Source: JAMZMI01 sp963848175 (lineage in GTDB: Bacteria; Bacteroidota; Bacteroidia; Cytophagales; Cyclobacteriaceae). Taken from it: a stretch of DNA of 64,000 nt. A model generated the notes under the pieces. The model saw only the letters and a list, made by a program, of their open reading frames with translations, made no database searches and had not been told where the DNA came from. The translations under genes were made by a program, and so were the position numbers. Each line of letters opens with the position of its first letter. The stretch's first letter is position 1. Positions 8,299 to 18,704 of this stretch are shown in pieces. The stretch lies in contig CAWKCO010000011.1 of the NCBI GenBank assembly GCA_963848175.1, positions 1-64,000 on the forward strand, given 5' to 3'.

Positions 8299-9379
8299 AT
8301 GAAAAAACACTTACTCAAACTCTCATTTACACTATTCTTTGCTACCGCTACTCTCGTAACACAAGCTCAGAATTTTGGAGATATCTTAGCCACTGGTGCA
8401 GACAATGCCAATACTTATCTACAAAACTATGCTGCTCCTGGCATCAATGCTTTTGGTAACGGCATGGCAGATGGTTGGTATAATACTGCCAAACCTCACA
8501 GCACTCTGGGTTTTAACTTTACCATTTCTCCTAGTTTTTCATTTATTCCTCAATCAGATATGTCTTTCAAGTTTAACGCTGCTGACTATAAAGACCTCAC
8601 TCTAGAGGGAGATTCTGATGGAATACTACCAACATTCGTGGGAGGAGATGCTGAAGCTGGATTTAAACTGGTTTTCTCTGGAGGATCCCCATACCCTGGG
8701 GTTGATTTAGTAGCTAACACAGATGCTGAGTTCGCTGTACCAAGTGGTGTCATCAATTTGGACAAAGTACCTGTAATGGCCGCTATCCCAAGTCCTACAT
8801 ACAATATAGGGATAGGTATCTATAAAAGCACAGAGTTAAAACTTAGACTTCTGCCTGAGATAAGCGTGGGTGATTTCAGAGCCAAGATGTTCGGATTTGG
8901 TGTGCAGCATGACATCAAACAATGGATACCAGTGGTTAATAAATTACCTTTTGATCTCTCCGTATTGGTAGCCACATCTACTTTAGACTTGGAGTATGAT
9001 TTGGATGTGGATGTCGCTTCCAATGAAGGTCAAATTAACGAAACACGATTTTCTGGATCAGGAACTGCTGCTTTTTAAAACAACTTCTACCACAGTTCAA
9101 GTTCTTGTTTCCAAAAAACTGTTGATTTTCACCCCTTATGCCGCTGTTGGATTCAATACGGTGAAAAGCTCTTTGGATATGAAAGGAGATTACGAATACA
9201 AAGTAGGACCAAAGACAACTACTATTTCTGACCCAATAAGCTTAGATTTTGATAACGCAGGCGGTATGCGCGCTACTATAGGTGCAAGACTACAATTGGC
9301 CGTAATTACTTTCCATGCGGCTTATACTGCTCAGAAATACAATACCTTTAATATGGGAATGGGCGTGACATTTAGATAA
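8299..9379 (+). CDS. DUF6588-like outer-membrane protein, one frameshift
   Basis: Putative outer-membrane barrel of about 359 residues. The signal peptide (MKKHLLKLSFTLFFATATLVTQAQ) precedes a sequence with conserved Gly/Asn/Pro motifs (GADNANTYLQNYAAPG, FGNGMADGWYNTAKPH) that I associate with the DUF6588 family. The frame from 8299 meets a stop at 9078 in a run of five T. Removing one T joins it smoothly to a second frame (TTSTTVQVLVSKKL, then PYAAVGFNTVKSSL) that runs to 9379 and ends with Phe-Arg. The break at a homopolymer in a barrel with intact strands on both sides favours a sequencing indel. Confidence 0.7.
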
Positions 9380-9407
9380 AATCTACTTTTCCAGTAAAGG
9401 ACGATAA

Positions 9408-9447
9408 TGAAAAATCCCCGACATCAGAACATGTCGGGGATTTTTCA
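9408..9447. terminator. Bidirectional terminator between convergent genes
   Basis: A near-perfect inverted repeat (TGAAAAATCCCCGACAT and its reverse complement) around a six-base loop. A tracts and T tracts flank the GC core on both sides, so it can end the 8299 gene on the plus strand and the M28 peptidase on the minus strand. Confidence 0.92.
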
Positions 9448-9466
9448 TTTTAACGACTGCTGACTT

Positions 9467-10937
9467 TTACTTTCCGTAAAGCTGTTTCCCCGCTTCTTCA
9501 TATTTATCTCCAGCAGTCCACCACAGTGGCTTGTCTGTATCCGCTATTTGCTTTAAGGTGTAGATATAGGCTCGTGAGAACTTGATCAAATAATCATAAT
9601 CTAATGTATTTGGCTCATCTGCAGCCTGATGATAATATTTGGTGATGGCCTCATTCATCTCCGTATAACCTGGCCCATAAGAGATCGAGGGGATTCCCTT
9701 AGCAGCAAAGCTCACATTGTCCGAACGATCATAAAAGTTCTCTTCTGGTAGGGGATCGTCTGTGGCTTTTAATCCAAACAGCTCAGCACCTTCCACGAGT
9801 AGAGGTGTTACAGAAGTTCGATTGAAACCCACGATGGTAACTAAGCCTGTATCATTGTATCCCCCCGTATCAGTATTAAGATTAAATACGGTTTTTTCCA
9901 ATGGAACCAACGGATGCTCCGCATACCACTGACTTCCCAAAAGCCCAACCTCCTCAGCATTGCATGCTAGAAACAGAATAGACCTCTTCGCTGGATGAGC
10001 TGAAAAATATTTTGCGGTATTGAGCATATTTGCAATCCCTATTCCATTGTCACGCGCACCATTCCAGACAGAATCCTCATCGGCGGCTACAGACTTCACT
10101 CCCACATGATCTAAGTGCGCTGATATCAATATATATTCATCTTTCAGTTTTGGATCTGTACCAGGTATCACTCCCACTACGTTCGGAACGGTCACTCTTG
10201 TTTGGCTGGAGCCAGACACAACAATTTTTGCCTGCTTCCCTGACATAGACTTGAAAAATGGAAGCAATTCAGCGTCTCCATCTAGCAACCAGCAGCTAGG
10301 AAATGCAGGCGTTTCATCTCCATGGTCTAGACTGAAGGTATTTCCAGAAAGGTAATTTACCAATAGTTTCCAGGGTACACGGGGGTCTGTATAGCTCGAT
10401 CAAAGCTAAACCTCCTCTTTCTCTAACCAGTTGCTGTTTTTGAAATGAGAACTTATAAGACCCCTGAGCTGGATTTCCATTACCTGCTTTGGCAATGATT
10501 ATTTTTCCTTTAATGTCCACACTATCCAAGTCTTCGGCAAAACCAAAGCCAGCATATACCATCTCGGCAGAGAGATTGACGTTTTCGGATGTAATAAATA
10601 TCATATCTTCCCAAATATCAAAAATAGAATCCCCCACACTGATACTCGCCTTGGCTGGTGGCACTGTTTTGACAAGAGATACTTCTTGCATGTATCCTGA
10701 CTGTCCTTGCACTGGCTCTACGCCATACGAACGAAATCGCTCTGCAATGTACCTCGCAGCAATTGCGTTCTCTGTCGTAGCAGTATTTCGTCCCCGCATT
10801 TCGTCTGATGCCAGAAAATAAATGTGTGATTGATATTCCGACTGACTGACCTCATTGGAAATGCTTTTCACAAGCTTTTTCTGAGCCATTAGGGACAATG
10901 CGCCTAGCATGAGGCAACTCAATAGTATTTTCTTCAT
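9467..10937 (-). CDS. M28-family zinc aminopeptidase, secreted, one frameshift
   Basis: Secreted metallopeptidase of about 490 residues starting at ATG 10937 (MKKILLSCLMLGALSLMAQ signal peptide). The N-terminal part carries a PA-type insertion; the catalytic domain shows the M28 zinc and catalytic motifs SAHLDHVG, NGARDNGIG, CNAEEVGLLGS, NTDTGG and a C-terminal His in YYHQAADEPN. It would release N-terminal residues from peptides in the periplasm or outside the cell. The frame breaks near 10382 at a run of five G (C on the coding strand); dropping one base joins ELYR to the sequence containing NYLSGNTFSLDHG. A long upstream extension to 11036 is not needed. Confidence 0.82.
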
Positions 10938-11110
10938 GGTTCTATTTGTTTTGAATATCTGAGGTTTACGAAAACAGACTGGTGACTTCTCACATAAAGC
11001 CGCCTCGATCCAGCGGCCATGATCAAAATTAAGCATTTATTTACCCAGAAAAAGGCTATCTATTTTTTTGGCGTAAGGTTTTGATAAAAGGCATAAACCA
11101 AGGATAAGAC

Positions 11111-11147
11111 CAAAAATAATCCCCAGAAGATTGCTCAACTGGGGATT
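11111..11147 (-). terminator. Rho-independent terminator of the first TonB receptor
   Basis: On the minus strand AATCCCCAG pairs with CTGGGGATT and is followed by ATTTTTGG. It lies just past the stop of the receptor gene at 11181. Confidence 0.8.
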
Positions 11148-11180
11148 TGTATATTTTATTGTTGATAGAGATGCAACCCT

Positions 11181-13520
11181 TTAGTTGAATTTATAATTTA
11201 AACCTAAACCGTACATGGATCCTATCTGGCTCAACGTGACATTTCTAATATTATCTGTATCTTCTATACTGGCAGGGTTGGTAATATCATTTCCGAATAC
11301 ATAAATTTTCATTTTCTTATCCAAAAATGGCTGCTCAACGCGCAGATTCACGATGGTTCGTGTGTCATCTTTAGCCACAACATCACCTACCTTTCCTGTA
11401 AATTGAGCTTCCAAAACATTATCATGACGCTCATTATCAAATTGGTATGTTGATTGTGTTTGAAACTTAGTGGTTTGTGTTACTTGTGCATTTATATTCA
11501 TTCCATTATTCAGTGTAAAGTTGGCTGTGAATCTAAAGACATGCTCAGGTATAAATTGGACATTATTACCCATATTCACATCTTGCAAACCTGTAATATC
11601 AAAGTCACTATTCTTCTGCCATTCCCAATCTGTAGAGATCCATGTATGAGAAAATTCTAAGATGAGATCACTACTTGGAAAAATTCGAGCCATCGTCTCC
11701 ACACCCATACTCTGTCCCTTCACATAATTACCATACGTGAAATAGGATGCGTATCTTCCAGGCTGTGTAGGAGATTCTTCAGGAGTACTTGATACCGCTG
11801 CATTAGATACAGTTACCCCATCACTAATGGTAGTAAAGAACGCTGTGGTATTAAATTGTATTTTTCCCGAAAAACTTGTTTTCAAGCCGAACTCAAAGGT
11901 CTCAAATTTGGTGGGTACAGTTTTAGAACCATTTTTTACAGCAGTGTTAGTTGCTATTTGTCCTACTACCGCTTGCCCTTGTGGAGATTGCAGAAATCCC
12001 TCTGCTGCCGCTTCGGCCTCCTCTTCTGAGGCACCCTCGGCAAGTGCTTGCTGCCTCACTGAACCCTTCACTATTGCTTGAGCTATTGGTAGTGGTGGCG
12101 CTTGATAAATAAACCAATCCAAGTTTACGTTATTAAATCCCGGAGTAGTATAAGATTTTGTAAATCCTCCCCATAATGTCAAGTTGGAAGTGGCTATATA
12201 AGAGAATTTTGCCATAGGAGATAAATAATATTTATCATTTACTAGCGAATAGTTCTCCGCTTTCACACCTACAGTAACATTAATTTTACCAGCCAGAAGA
12301 CTAATTTTGTCTTGAATAAATGCTCCTGTAAGTGTTTCAGTGGATTGTGGATTGAGGTATTGAATTTGACTTTCGTTATTAACATCATGAATATCAAATT
12401 TCACATGTCTATAATTGAGCCCTACCCCAATATTATTGAATGTTCCTAATGAAAAATTGTCTTGCATCTCAATGTCGTATATAGCATTTGAAATGCTTAT
12501 TCCTCCTACTGGCTTGTAAAAATCGTTTTCTATGCTTGTGGATCCTCTTAGGAAAAAGGTATGGTTCTCACTGAATTGATTGTCCAATCTCAAATTGGCC
12601 ACTGTACGGTTGGCATTTACATCATTGGTATGGAGGATATCGGTACCTGTGTACACGAAAGTGTCATCATAAGAATTGGTGTAAGCATTTTGCGATCGCG
12701 CATTGTAGTGGAGGCGCCCAGATATCTTGGTGTTTTCAGAGATTTTATAATTCAATTTAGCCCCTACACTATAATAATCAGATTCGTCATAATTTTTAGT
12801 AAATCGAGACTTGATTATGTAGGGATTGTCATCACCGTTTTCCAACTTTCCGGCCAAAGATTCAAAACCGCTAAAATGACGGTACTTAGCATAGCCTGAT
12901 ATGGCTAGCTTATCTGTGATCGCTCCGCCCATCCTCACTGATGGTGCAATGTAACCCGGCGTGGCAGCTTCTACTCTCGCATTGATTCCATCATATTTTT
13001 CGGGAGACTTAGTAAAAATACTCACTACACCAGTGGCGGAGTTGGCACCATATACTGTACCTCCTGAGCCTCGAATGACCTCTATTCGGTCTATTTCGTC
13101 TAGAGGTAAATCGAAATTTTGGAATGAGAATGTAGAGCCCATCAGCTCCTGAATGGGCGTGCCATCTAATAAATAAAGGACTGTAGCGGCATCTGAACTA
13201 GCTGGTGGCGAATTTCTAATACTCGAATATACGCTTGAGTACTCATCTTGAACACCCCAATAGCCAGGCACATTTCTCAATACTTCGTGAAGTGTGGTCG
13301 CTCCAGATTGCATAATCTGCTCAGAGTTGACCACATAAATGGAAGAGGCCACATCTTGTAGTCTTTCGGATTTTTTAGATACGGAGGTGATCTCCATATT
13401 GAGCATTTCCTCCAAGGACATCTCTAAAATATAATCGTTTGTTTTCTGCGCTTGCATTTTATGAGCACCCACTCCAATAATTAAGAAGCTTATTAGGATA
13501 CTTCGGACATTTTTTTTCAT
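11181..13520 (-). CDS. TonB-dependent receptor, copy 1 of a tandem pair
   Basis: Outer-membrane receptor of about 779 residues. The chosen start is the ATG at 13520 (MKKNVRSILISFLIIGVGA signal peptide, cut near MQAQ) rather than the codon at 13529. A short N-terminal segment (LEMSLEEMLNMEITSVSKKS) precedes the plug domain (SIYVVNSEQIMQSG, DEIDRIEVIRGSGG, YGANSATGVVSI), followed by a 22-strand-type barrel ending in Phe-Asn. It has no carboxypeptidase-regulatory domain, unlike the receptor at 19703. An Ala/Glu-rich helical insertion (about 11960-12095) sits between barrel strands. The substrate is unknown. Energy would come from TonB-ExbBD, not encoded here. Confidence 0.92.
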   Translation of the reverse strand: MKKNVRSILISFLIIGVGAHKMQAQKTNDYILEMSLEEMLNMEITSVSKKSERLQDVASSIYVVNSEQIMQSGATTLHEVLRNVPGYWGVQDEYSSVYSSIRNSPPASSDAATVLYLLDGTPIQELMGSTFSFQNFDLPLDEIDRIEVIRGSGGTVYGANSATGVVSIFTKSPEKYDGINARVEAATPGYIAPSVRMGGAITDKLAISGYAKYRHFSGFESLAGKLENGDDNPYIIKSRFTKNYDESDYYSVGAKLNYKISENTKISGRLHYNARSQNAYTNSYDDTFVYTGTDILHTNDVNANRTVANLRLDNQFSENHTFFLRGSTSIENDFYKPVGGISISNAIYDIEMQDNFSLGTFNNIGVGLNYRHVKFDIHDVNNESQIQYLNPQSTETLTGAFIQDKISLLAGKINVTVGVKAENYSLVNDKYYLSPMAKFSYIATSNLTLWGGFTKSYTTPGFNNVNLDWFIYQAPPLPIAQAIVKGSVRQQALAEGASEEEAEAAAEGFLQSPQGQAVVGQIATNTAVKNGSKTVPTKFETFEFGLKTSFSGKIQFNTTAFFTTISDGVTVSNAAVSSTPEESPTQPGRYASYFTYGNYVKGQSMGVETMARIFPSSDLILEFSHTWISTDWEWQKNSDFDITGLQDVNMGNNVQFIPEHVFRFTANFTLNNGMNINAQVTQTTKFQTQSTYQFDNERHDNVLEAQFTGKVGDVVAKDDTRTIVNLRVEQPFLDKKMKIYVFGNDITNPASIEDTDNIRNVTLSQIGSMYGLGLNYKFN

Positions 13521-13770
13521 TTTACACATTGATTGTTTTACGTGTGCATAATTAAATCAAAAGACATCTTGAATATTATTTTCTTCGTCTAAACCTCCAA
13601 TTTTGAATACCAAAAAATAATTTCCGAATTAAGAATTTTCATCACATCTCCTAATCCCGTAAACATAATCACCTAAGTTTTGCAGCGTATGATTAAACAC
13701 ACTCACAGCGGTAATAAGCGAATTTGAGCAAATAGATGGCTCGAGGAAGGAGTAATTACGGTTTTACAAA
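13521..13770. other. Intergenic region between tandem TonB receptor genes
   Basis: About 250 AT-rich bases before the terminator at 13771. It must hold the promoter of the downstream receptor gene, but no convincing -33/-7 pair, operator or small ORF is seen. Confidence 0.5.
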
Positions 13771-13802
13771 AGAAAAATCCCCAGACCATTCTACTGAGGA
13801 TT
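13771..13802 (-). terminator. Rho-independent terminator of the second TonB receptor
   Basis: On the minus strand AATCCTCAG pairs with CTGGGGATT (one wobble pair) and runs into TTTCTTTT. It is clearly related to the hairpin at 11111, so the duplicated unit included the terminator. Confidence 0.75.
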
Positions 13803-13835
13803 TCTCAATTTAAAAATTATTAAGAATGCTAAACA

Positions 13836-16191
13836 CTATTTGAAAGTATAGCTTAACCCCAGACCATACATTGCACCTATCTGGCTCAATGTCGCATTCC
13901 TAATATCGTCAGTATCTTCAATTTTTCCAGTGTTGGTAATATCATTACCAAAGACATACACCTTCATTTTTTTATCCAATAGCGACTGTTCTACTCTCAG
14001 GTTCACTATTGTTCGGGTATCATCTTTTGCTATCTGAACAGCTCCTTTATTATAAATGTCTGATTCGATTACAGTGGCGTAGCGCTCATAACGTAGAAGT
14101 AATTTCCTCTTGTTCTAAATTCGCTAGCATGTATGGCTTGCGCATTGACGTTCAACCCACTTTTGAAGGTATAGTTCGCTCTAAATCTAAACACATGCTC
14201 TGGTGAAAATTGCACATCGCTACCTGCTCGACTTGATGGCAAACCGTTGAATATCAAAATCACTGTTCTTTTGCCAATCCCAGTACCGTTTTCAACCAAG
14301 TATGGGATAATTCCACAATCAAATTATTTATTGGAAAGAATCTAGCCATCGTTTCAGTCCCCGATACTTTGACCCTTCACATAATTACCGTAGGTATAGT
14401 AGTATGCCGTTCTTCCAGCCTGTGTTTTCAGATTCTCCAAAATAATAGGTCTATCGGAAGCTGCCACCCCATCCGCAATATCGGTATAAAAGCGGAATAT
14501 TAAATTGAACTTTTGCCTCCAAAGCTGGTTTTAATCCCTAATTCTACAGTTTGAAATCTTGGTAGGTACTGTCTTGGATCCGTTTCGTACTGATCCATTA
14601 TTGTCGCCACCGCATCTTTCACACTTGCTGCACCTCTTCTGATGGACATAACCATGCTAAGGCTTCCGCTTCGTCTTCAGAAGCCCACAAGCCTAGCTTG
14701 CTGCTTTGCTTGCCCTTTCAGCTAATCTTACAGCTCATCCTCAATATCCTTTGGAGAAGGAGCTTGGTAAATAAACCAGTCTATGTTTGTATTATTAAAC
14801 CCAGGTGTGGTGTAGGACTGTGTGAATACCCGCCCCAAACAGTCAGATTAGGAGTAGCAACGTAGGCGATTTTTGCCATTGGAGAAAAGTAGTAGGTCAT
14901 CATTTACGAGTGAGTAATTTTCCGCCTTTACTCCCACAGTCAAGTTCAATTTTTCATTGATAAGATTAATATTGTTTTGAATGAATGCCCCAGTGAGGGA
15001 TCTCGGTAGATTGAGGATTGAGATAGTTGATTTGCTTTGTATTATTGATGTCATGGATATCAAAACTGACCATACGGTAATTAAATCCAACTCCAATGTT
15101 GTTGAACTCCCCAACGACAAAGTTGTCTTGAACTTCTAGATCGTACATTGCATTAGAAACGTTCATACCACCAGCAGGTCTGTAAAAATCATTCTCCAAT
15201 ATTAGTAGACAGTCTGCAAAAAAGACTGTGACTGTCATAAAATGATGATCCAATCGCACATTTGCAATGACCGGTTGGCATTTACTTCGTTTTCGTGGAG
15301 AATATCACGCTTTGAGAAGGAACGAAGGCCGATCTCGTAAGAACTGGTATAAGCGGTTTGATTTCTCGCGTTGAAATGTCACTTCGCCGAAATCTTTGTT
15401 TTTTGCGCAAGGACATAGTTTACTTTCGCTCCCACACTGTAGTAATGAGATTGATCATAATCCTTGGTAAATCTCGATTTGAATTTGCAACGGTAGTATC
15501 TCCGTTCTCATCTTTACCAGCCAGCGACTCAAAACCATCGAAATGACGGTATTTGGCATACCCAGAGATAGCCAGTTTATCTGTAACTTAGCCTCCTATA
15601 CTTACTGAAGGAGCAATATAACCAGGAGCGGCTGCTTCCTGCCTTACATTGATTCCATCATATTTTTCTGGAGACTTGGTGAATATATTCACTACTCCGG
15701 TAGCCGAATTAGCGCCATAGATCAACCCTCCCGATCCTCGGATAATTTCTATTCGATCAATTTCGTCCAATGGAATATCAAAGTTCTGAAACGAAAAGGT
15801 AGAATCCCATCAGCTCTTGAATGGGAGTACCATCTAACAAGATAGAGTACCGTGGCAGGATCATGCATTGGCGAGTGGAGAATTTCTTATGACTGGCGTA
15901 CACACTTGAATATTGATCTTGTACGCCCCAGTATCCTGGCACATTTCTAAGCACTTCGTGTAGTGTGGTTGCCCCTGATTGCATGATCTCCTCAGCGTTG
16001 ACTACATAGATCGAAGATGCTACATCTTGAAGACGTTCAGATTTTTTAGATACAGAAGTGATTTCCATGTTGAGCAGATCCTCTAGTGACATTTCCAGAA
16101 GGTAATCATTGATTTCTTGAGCCTTGGTTTCCTGCTGAAACATCCCCAGTATGAGTGCTCCAAGCAAATATGCTCTGGTAATATTTTTCAT
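13836..16191 (-). pseudogene. TonB-dependent receptor, copy 2, broken by many indels
   Basis: Paralogue of the receptor at 11181, starting at ATG 16191 (MKNITRAYLLGALILGMF) and ending with a TAG at 13836-13838 after SYTFK. Plug motifs are almost identical to copy 1 (SLEDLLNMEITSVSKKS, DEIDRIEIIRGSGG, NSATGVVNIFTKSPEKY). The frame breaks repeatedly: several single-base indels lie between 15780 and 15900 alone, there is an in-frame TAA in the codon after SVSIGG near 15587, and more breaks follow at about 15500, 15260, 15010, 14880, 14700, 14500, 14270 and 14100. Between breaks the amino-acid sequence stays conserved. That argues for local sequence error or very recent inactivation rather than an old pseudogene. 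Confidence 0.82.
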
Positions 16192-16432
16192 TTTTAAACG
16201 GTTAAGTTTTGTTATTCTAAAGTAGTCAATTTTCATCAAATAGTGACTCCTCCACTATCACTTCTTCAACGCAATTCGAGCGCATAGTTAGCACTGAATG
16301 GCCATTTTTAGCATCCTATTTGGTTCAGTACGGATTAATTATAGACCTAACAGGATTATCTTCGCGTTGTATCGGGAAATTACGTGAGAAGTAAAAACGA
16401 CTGTACATTTAGATGCTCTGTTAACGATCACT
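16192..16432. other. Intergenic region upstream of TonB receptor copy 2
   Basis: About 240 AT-rich bases between the receptor start and the dnaK terminator. No ORF, RNA gene or clear promoter is recognised. Confidence 0.5.
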
Positions 16433-16465
16433 AAAAAAACCCTCCACGTTAATCGTGAAGGGTTT
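16433..16465 (-). terminator. dnaK terminator
   Basis: On the minus strand AAACCCT-TC-ACG pairs with CGT-GG-AGGGTTT around a short loop and is followed by TTTTTTAG. It lies about 45 bp past the dnaK stop. Confidence 0.85.
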
Positions 16466-16509
16466 CCAATATTTTATACTAAATCAGTTTCTGGGTTTCC
16501 ACCCTATAC

Positions 16510-18429
16510 TTACTTCTTCTCTTCTTCTACTTCTTCAAACTCTACATCTGAAACGCCACCGTCTGCATCTGCTTCGTTGCTTGCTCCGCCTGAAGGATCA
16601 GCTCCTTGTGCAGCATCAGCTCCACTTGCCGCATACATCTCTTGTGATGCAGCTTCCCAAGCTTTGTTCAATGCTTCCATTGCGGTATCAATAGCTGCTA
16701 GGTCTTGAGAAGCATGTGCTTCTTTCAACTTAGCTACAGCTCCTTCGATAGCCGTTTTGTTGCCCTCAGAAAGCTTGTCACCAAATTCCTTCAATTGCTT
16801 TTCCGTTTGGAAAATCAATGAATCTGCTTGGTTTATTTTCTCTACTTGCTCCTTAGCCGCTTTATCCGAATCGGCATTGGCTTGCGCCTCTTGCTTCATC
16901 TTTTCGATTTCTTCATCTGTCAATCCAGAAGAAGCTTCGATACGGATTTTTTGCTCTTTGTTTGTGCCCTTATCCTTCGCAGACACATTCAAGATACCGT
17001 TTGCATCTATATCAAAAGTTACTTCAATTTGAGGAACACCTCTTTGTGCTGGTGGAATACCGTCTAAGTGGAATCTACCCAAAGACCTATTGTCTTTTGC
17101 CATTGGTCGCTCACCTTGAACGATGTGTATTTCTACAGAAGGCTGATTATCTGCCGCAGTGGAGAAAGTCTCAGACTTTTTGCAAGGAATCGTCGTGTTA
17201 GACTCGATCAACTTGGTCATCACGCCACCCATTGTTTCGATACCCATAGAAAGTGGAGTCACATCCAAAAGAAGAACGTCTTTCACTTCACCTGTAAGTA
17301 CACCACCTTGGATCGCAGCACCGATAGCAACAACTTCATCAGGGTTCACACCTTTTGAAGGCTTCTTGCCAAAGAACTTCTCAACTTCTTCCTGAATCTT
17401 AGGAATACGTGTAGATCCACCTACCAAGATTACTTCGTCTATATCAGATGGAGACAAACCAGCATCGCTAAGCGCTTTTTTGCAAGGCTCCATAGATCTT
17501 CTCACTAGATCTGCGCTCAATTGCTCAAACTTACTTCTGCTCAATGTACGAACCAAGTGCTTAGGAATACCATCCACAGGCATGATATATGGCAAGTTGA
17601 TCTCTGTAGAAGAAGAACTTGAAAGCTCAATTTTTGCTTTTTCAGCTGCTTCTTTCAAACGCTGAAGTGCCATCGGATCTTTTCTCAAGTCGATTCCTTC
17701 ATCATTTTTAAACTCATCTGCCAACCAGTTCATGATCACTGCATCAAAGTCATCACCACCCAGGTGCACATCACCATTGGTAGATTTTACTTCAAATACA
17801 CCATCACCAAGCTCCAATACAGAGATATCGAATGTACCACCACCAAGGTCATACACCGCGATTTTCATGTCTGCATTTTTCTTATCCAAACCATAAGCCA
17901 AAGCCGCCGCTGTAGGCTCGTTGATGATTCTTTTCACTTCCAAACCTGCGATCTGTCCCGCTTCTTTAGTCGCCTGACGCTCTGCATCGTTGAAGTATGC
18001 CGGTACGGTAATTACCGCTTCAGTCACTTCTGTTCCTAAGAAATCTTCTGCTGTTGACTTCATTTTCTGAAGGATCATTGCAGAAAGTTCTTGTGGAGTA
18101 TAGTTTCTATCACCAATTTTCACTCTTACCACATCGTTGCTTCCTGCTTCGAGTGTGTAAGAAACATTTTTTCTTTCGTCAGAAACCTCAGAGTATTTTT
18201 TACCCATGAATCTCTTCACTGAGCTGATCGTATTCTGAGGATTGGTGATCGCCTGTCTTTTAGCAGGGTCACCTACTTTTCTTTCGCCGTTACCATTGTC
18301 CAAAAATGCAACGATAGATGGAGTAGTCCTGCGCCCTTCGCTGTTTTGAATCACTACAGGCTCATTTCCTTCCATTACCGCAACACAGGAGTTGGTGGTA
18401 CCTAAGTCTATGCCGATAATTTTTCCCAT
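16510..18429 (-). CDS. dnaK: Chaperone DnaK (Hsp70)
   Basis: Cytoplasmic Hsp70 chaperone of 639 residues, full length. It begins MGKIIGIDLGTTNSCVAVME (phosphate-1 motif) and shows the further Hsp70 signatures IAVYDLGGGTFDISVLEL and ILVGGSTRIPKIQ. The substrate-binding domain (DVTPLSMGIETMGG) and a lid with an acidic C-terminal tail (VSDVEFEEVEEEKK) follow. It works with DnaJ and GrpE, which are not adjacent here; dnaK stands as a single-gene unit with its own terminator. Its upstream region holds a sigma-54-like promoter and a TGACA-N3-TGTCA palindrome. Confidence 0.99.
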   Translation of the reverse strand: MGKIIGIDLGTTNSCVAVMEGNEPVVIQNSEGRRTTPSIVAFLDNGNGERKVGDPAKRQAITNPQNTISSVKRFMGKKYSEVSDERKNVSYTLEAGSNDVVRVKIGDRNYTPQELSAMILQKMKSTAEDFLGTEVTEAVITVPAYFNDAERQATKEAGQIAGLEVKRIINEPTAAALAYGLDKKNADMKIAVYDLGGGTFDISVLELGDGVFEVKSTNGDVHLGGDDFDAVIMNWLADEFKNDEGIDLRKDPMALQRLKEAAEKAKIELSSSSSTEINLPYIMPVDGIPKHLVRTLSRSKFEQLSADLVRRSMEPCKKALSDAGLSPSDIDEVILVGGSTRIPKIQEEVEKFFGKKPSKGVNPDEVVAIGAAIQGGVLTGEVKDVLLLDVTPLSMGIETMGGVMTKLIESNTTIPCKKSETFSTAADNQPSVEIHIVQGERPMAKDNRSLGRFHLDGIPPAQRGVPQIEVTFDIDANGILNVSAKDKGTNKEQKIRIEASSGLTDEEIEKMKQEAQANADSDKAAKEQVEKINQADSLIFQTEKQLKEFGDKLSEGNKTAIEGAVAKLKEAHASQDLAAIDTAMEALNKAWEAASQEMYAASGADAAQGADPSGGASNEADADGGVSDVEFEEVEEEKK

Positions 18430-18481
18430 TACTTAATATTTATTTTATGATGTTTCAAAATTTCAAATTCAGCCACAGTAG

Positions 18482-18498
18482 ATCAATGGTTGTGCCAA
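18482..18498 (-). promoter_or_regulatory. Sigma-54-like promoter of dnaK
   Basis: On the minus strand TTGGCACAACCATTGAT matches the -24 element (TTGGCAC) exactly and has TTGA at the correct ten-base GG-to-G distance; the -12 C is A. It predicts a transcript start near 18470, about 40 bases before the dnaK ATG. Confidence 0.5.
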
Positions 18499-18516
18499 CA
18501 GTGGTTTGAGAGATTC

Positions 18517-18545
18517 CTGTCAGTATAATTGTGACACATTGTCAG
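18517..18545. promoter_or_regulatory. Palindromic operator or activator site upstream of dnaK
   Basis: TGACA-CAT-TGTCA is a perfect five-base palindrome with a three-base spacer (18532-18544), next to a second half-site CTGTCAG (18517-18523). It lies 19-47 bp upstream of the sigma-54-like -24 element, between divergent dnaK and the bestrophin-like gene. It could be a binding site for a stress regulator. Confidence 0.45.
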
Positions 18546-18704
18546 AACGGATAGAGATCATATAAAGAAAAAGTCGCAAATGTGCCACTTATGCTATTTT
18601 CTCTCGGTTAAAAAACACACAAGCCTCCATAATCAAATTTTAAACTGTTGTTGTGTTTCTTTGTTGTAGCAGTTTCACTCACCATTCAACTTACCTTTAT
18701 ATTC

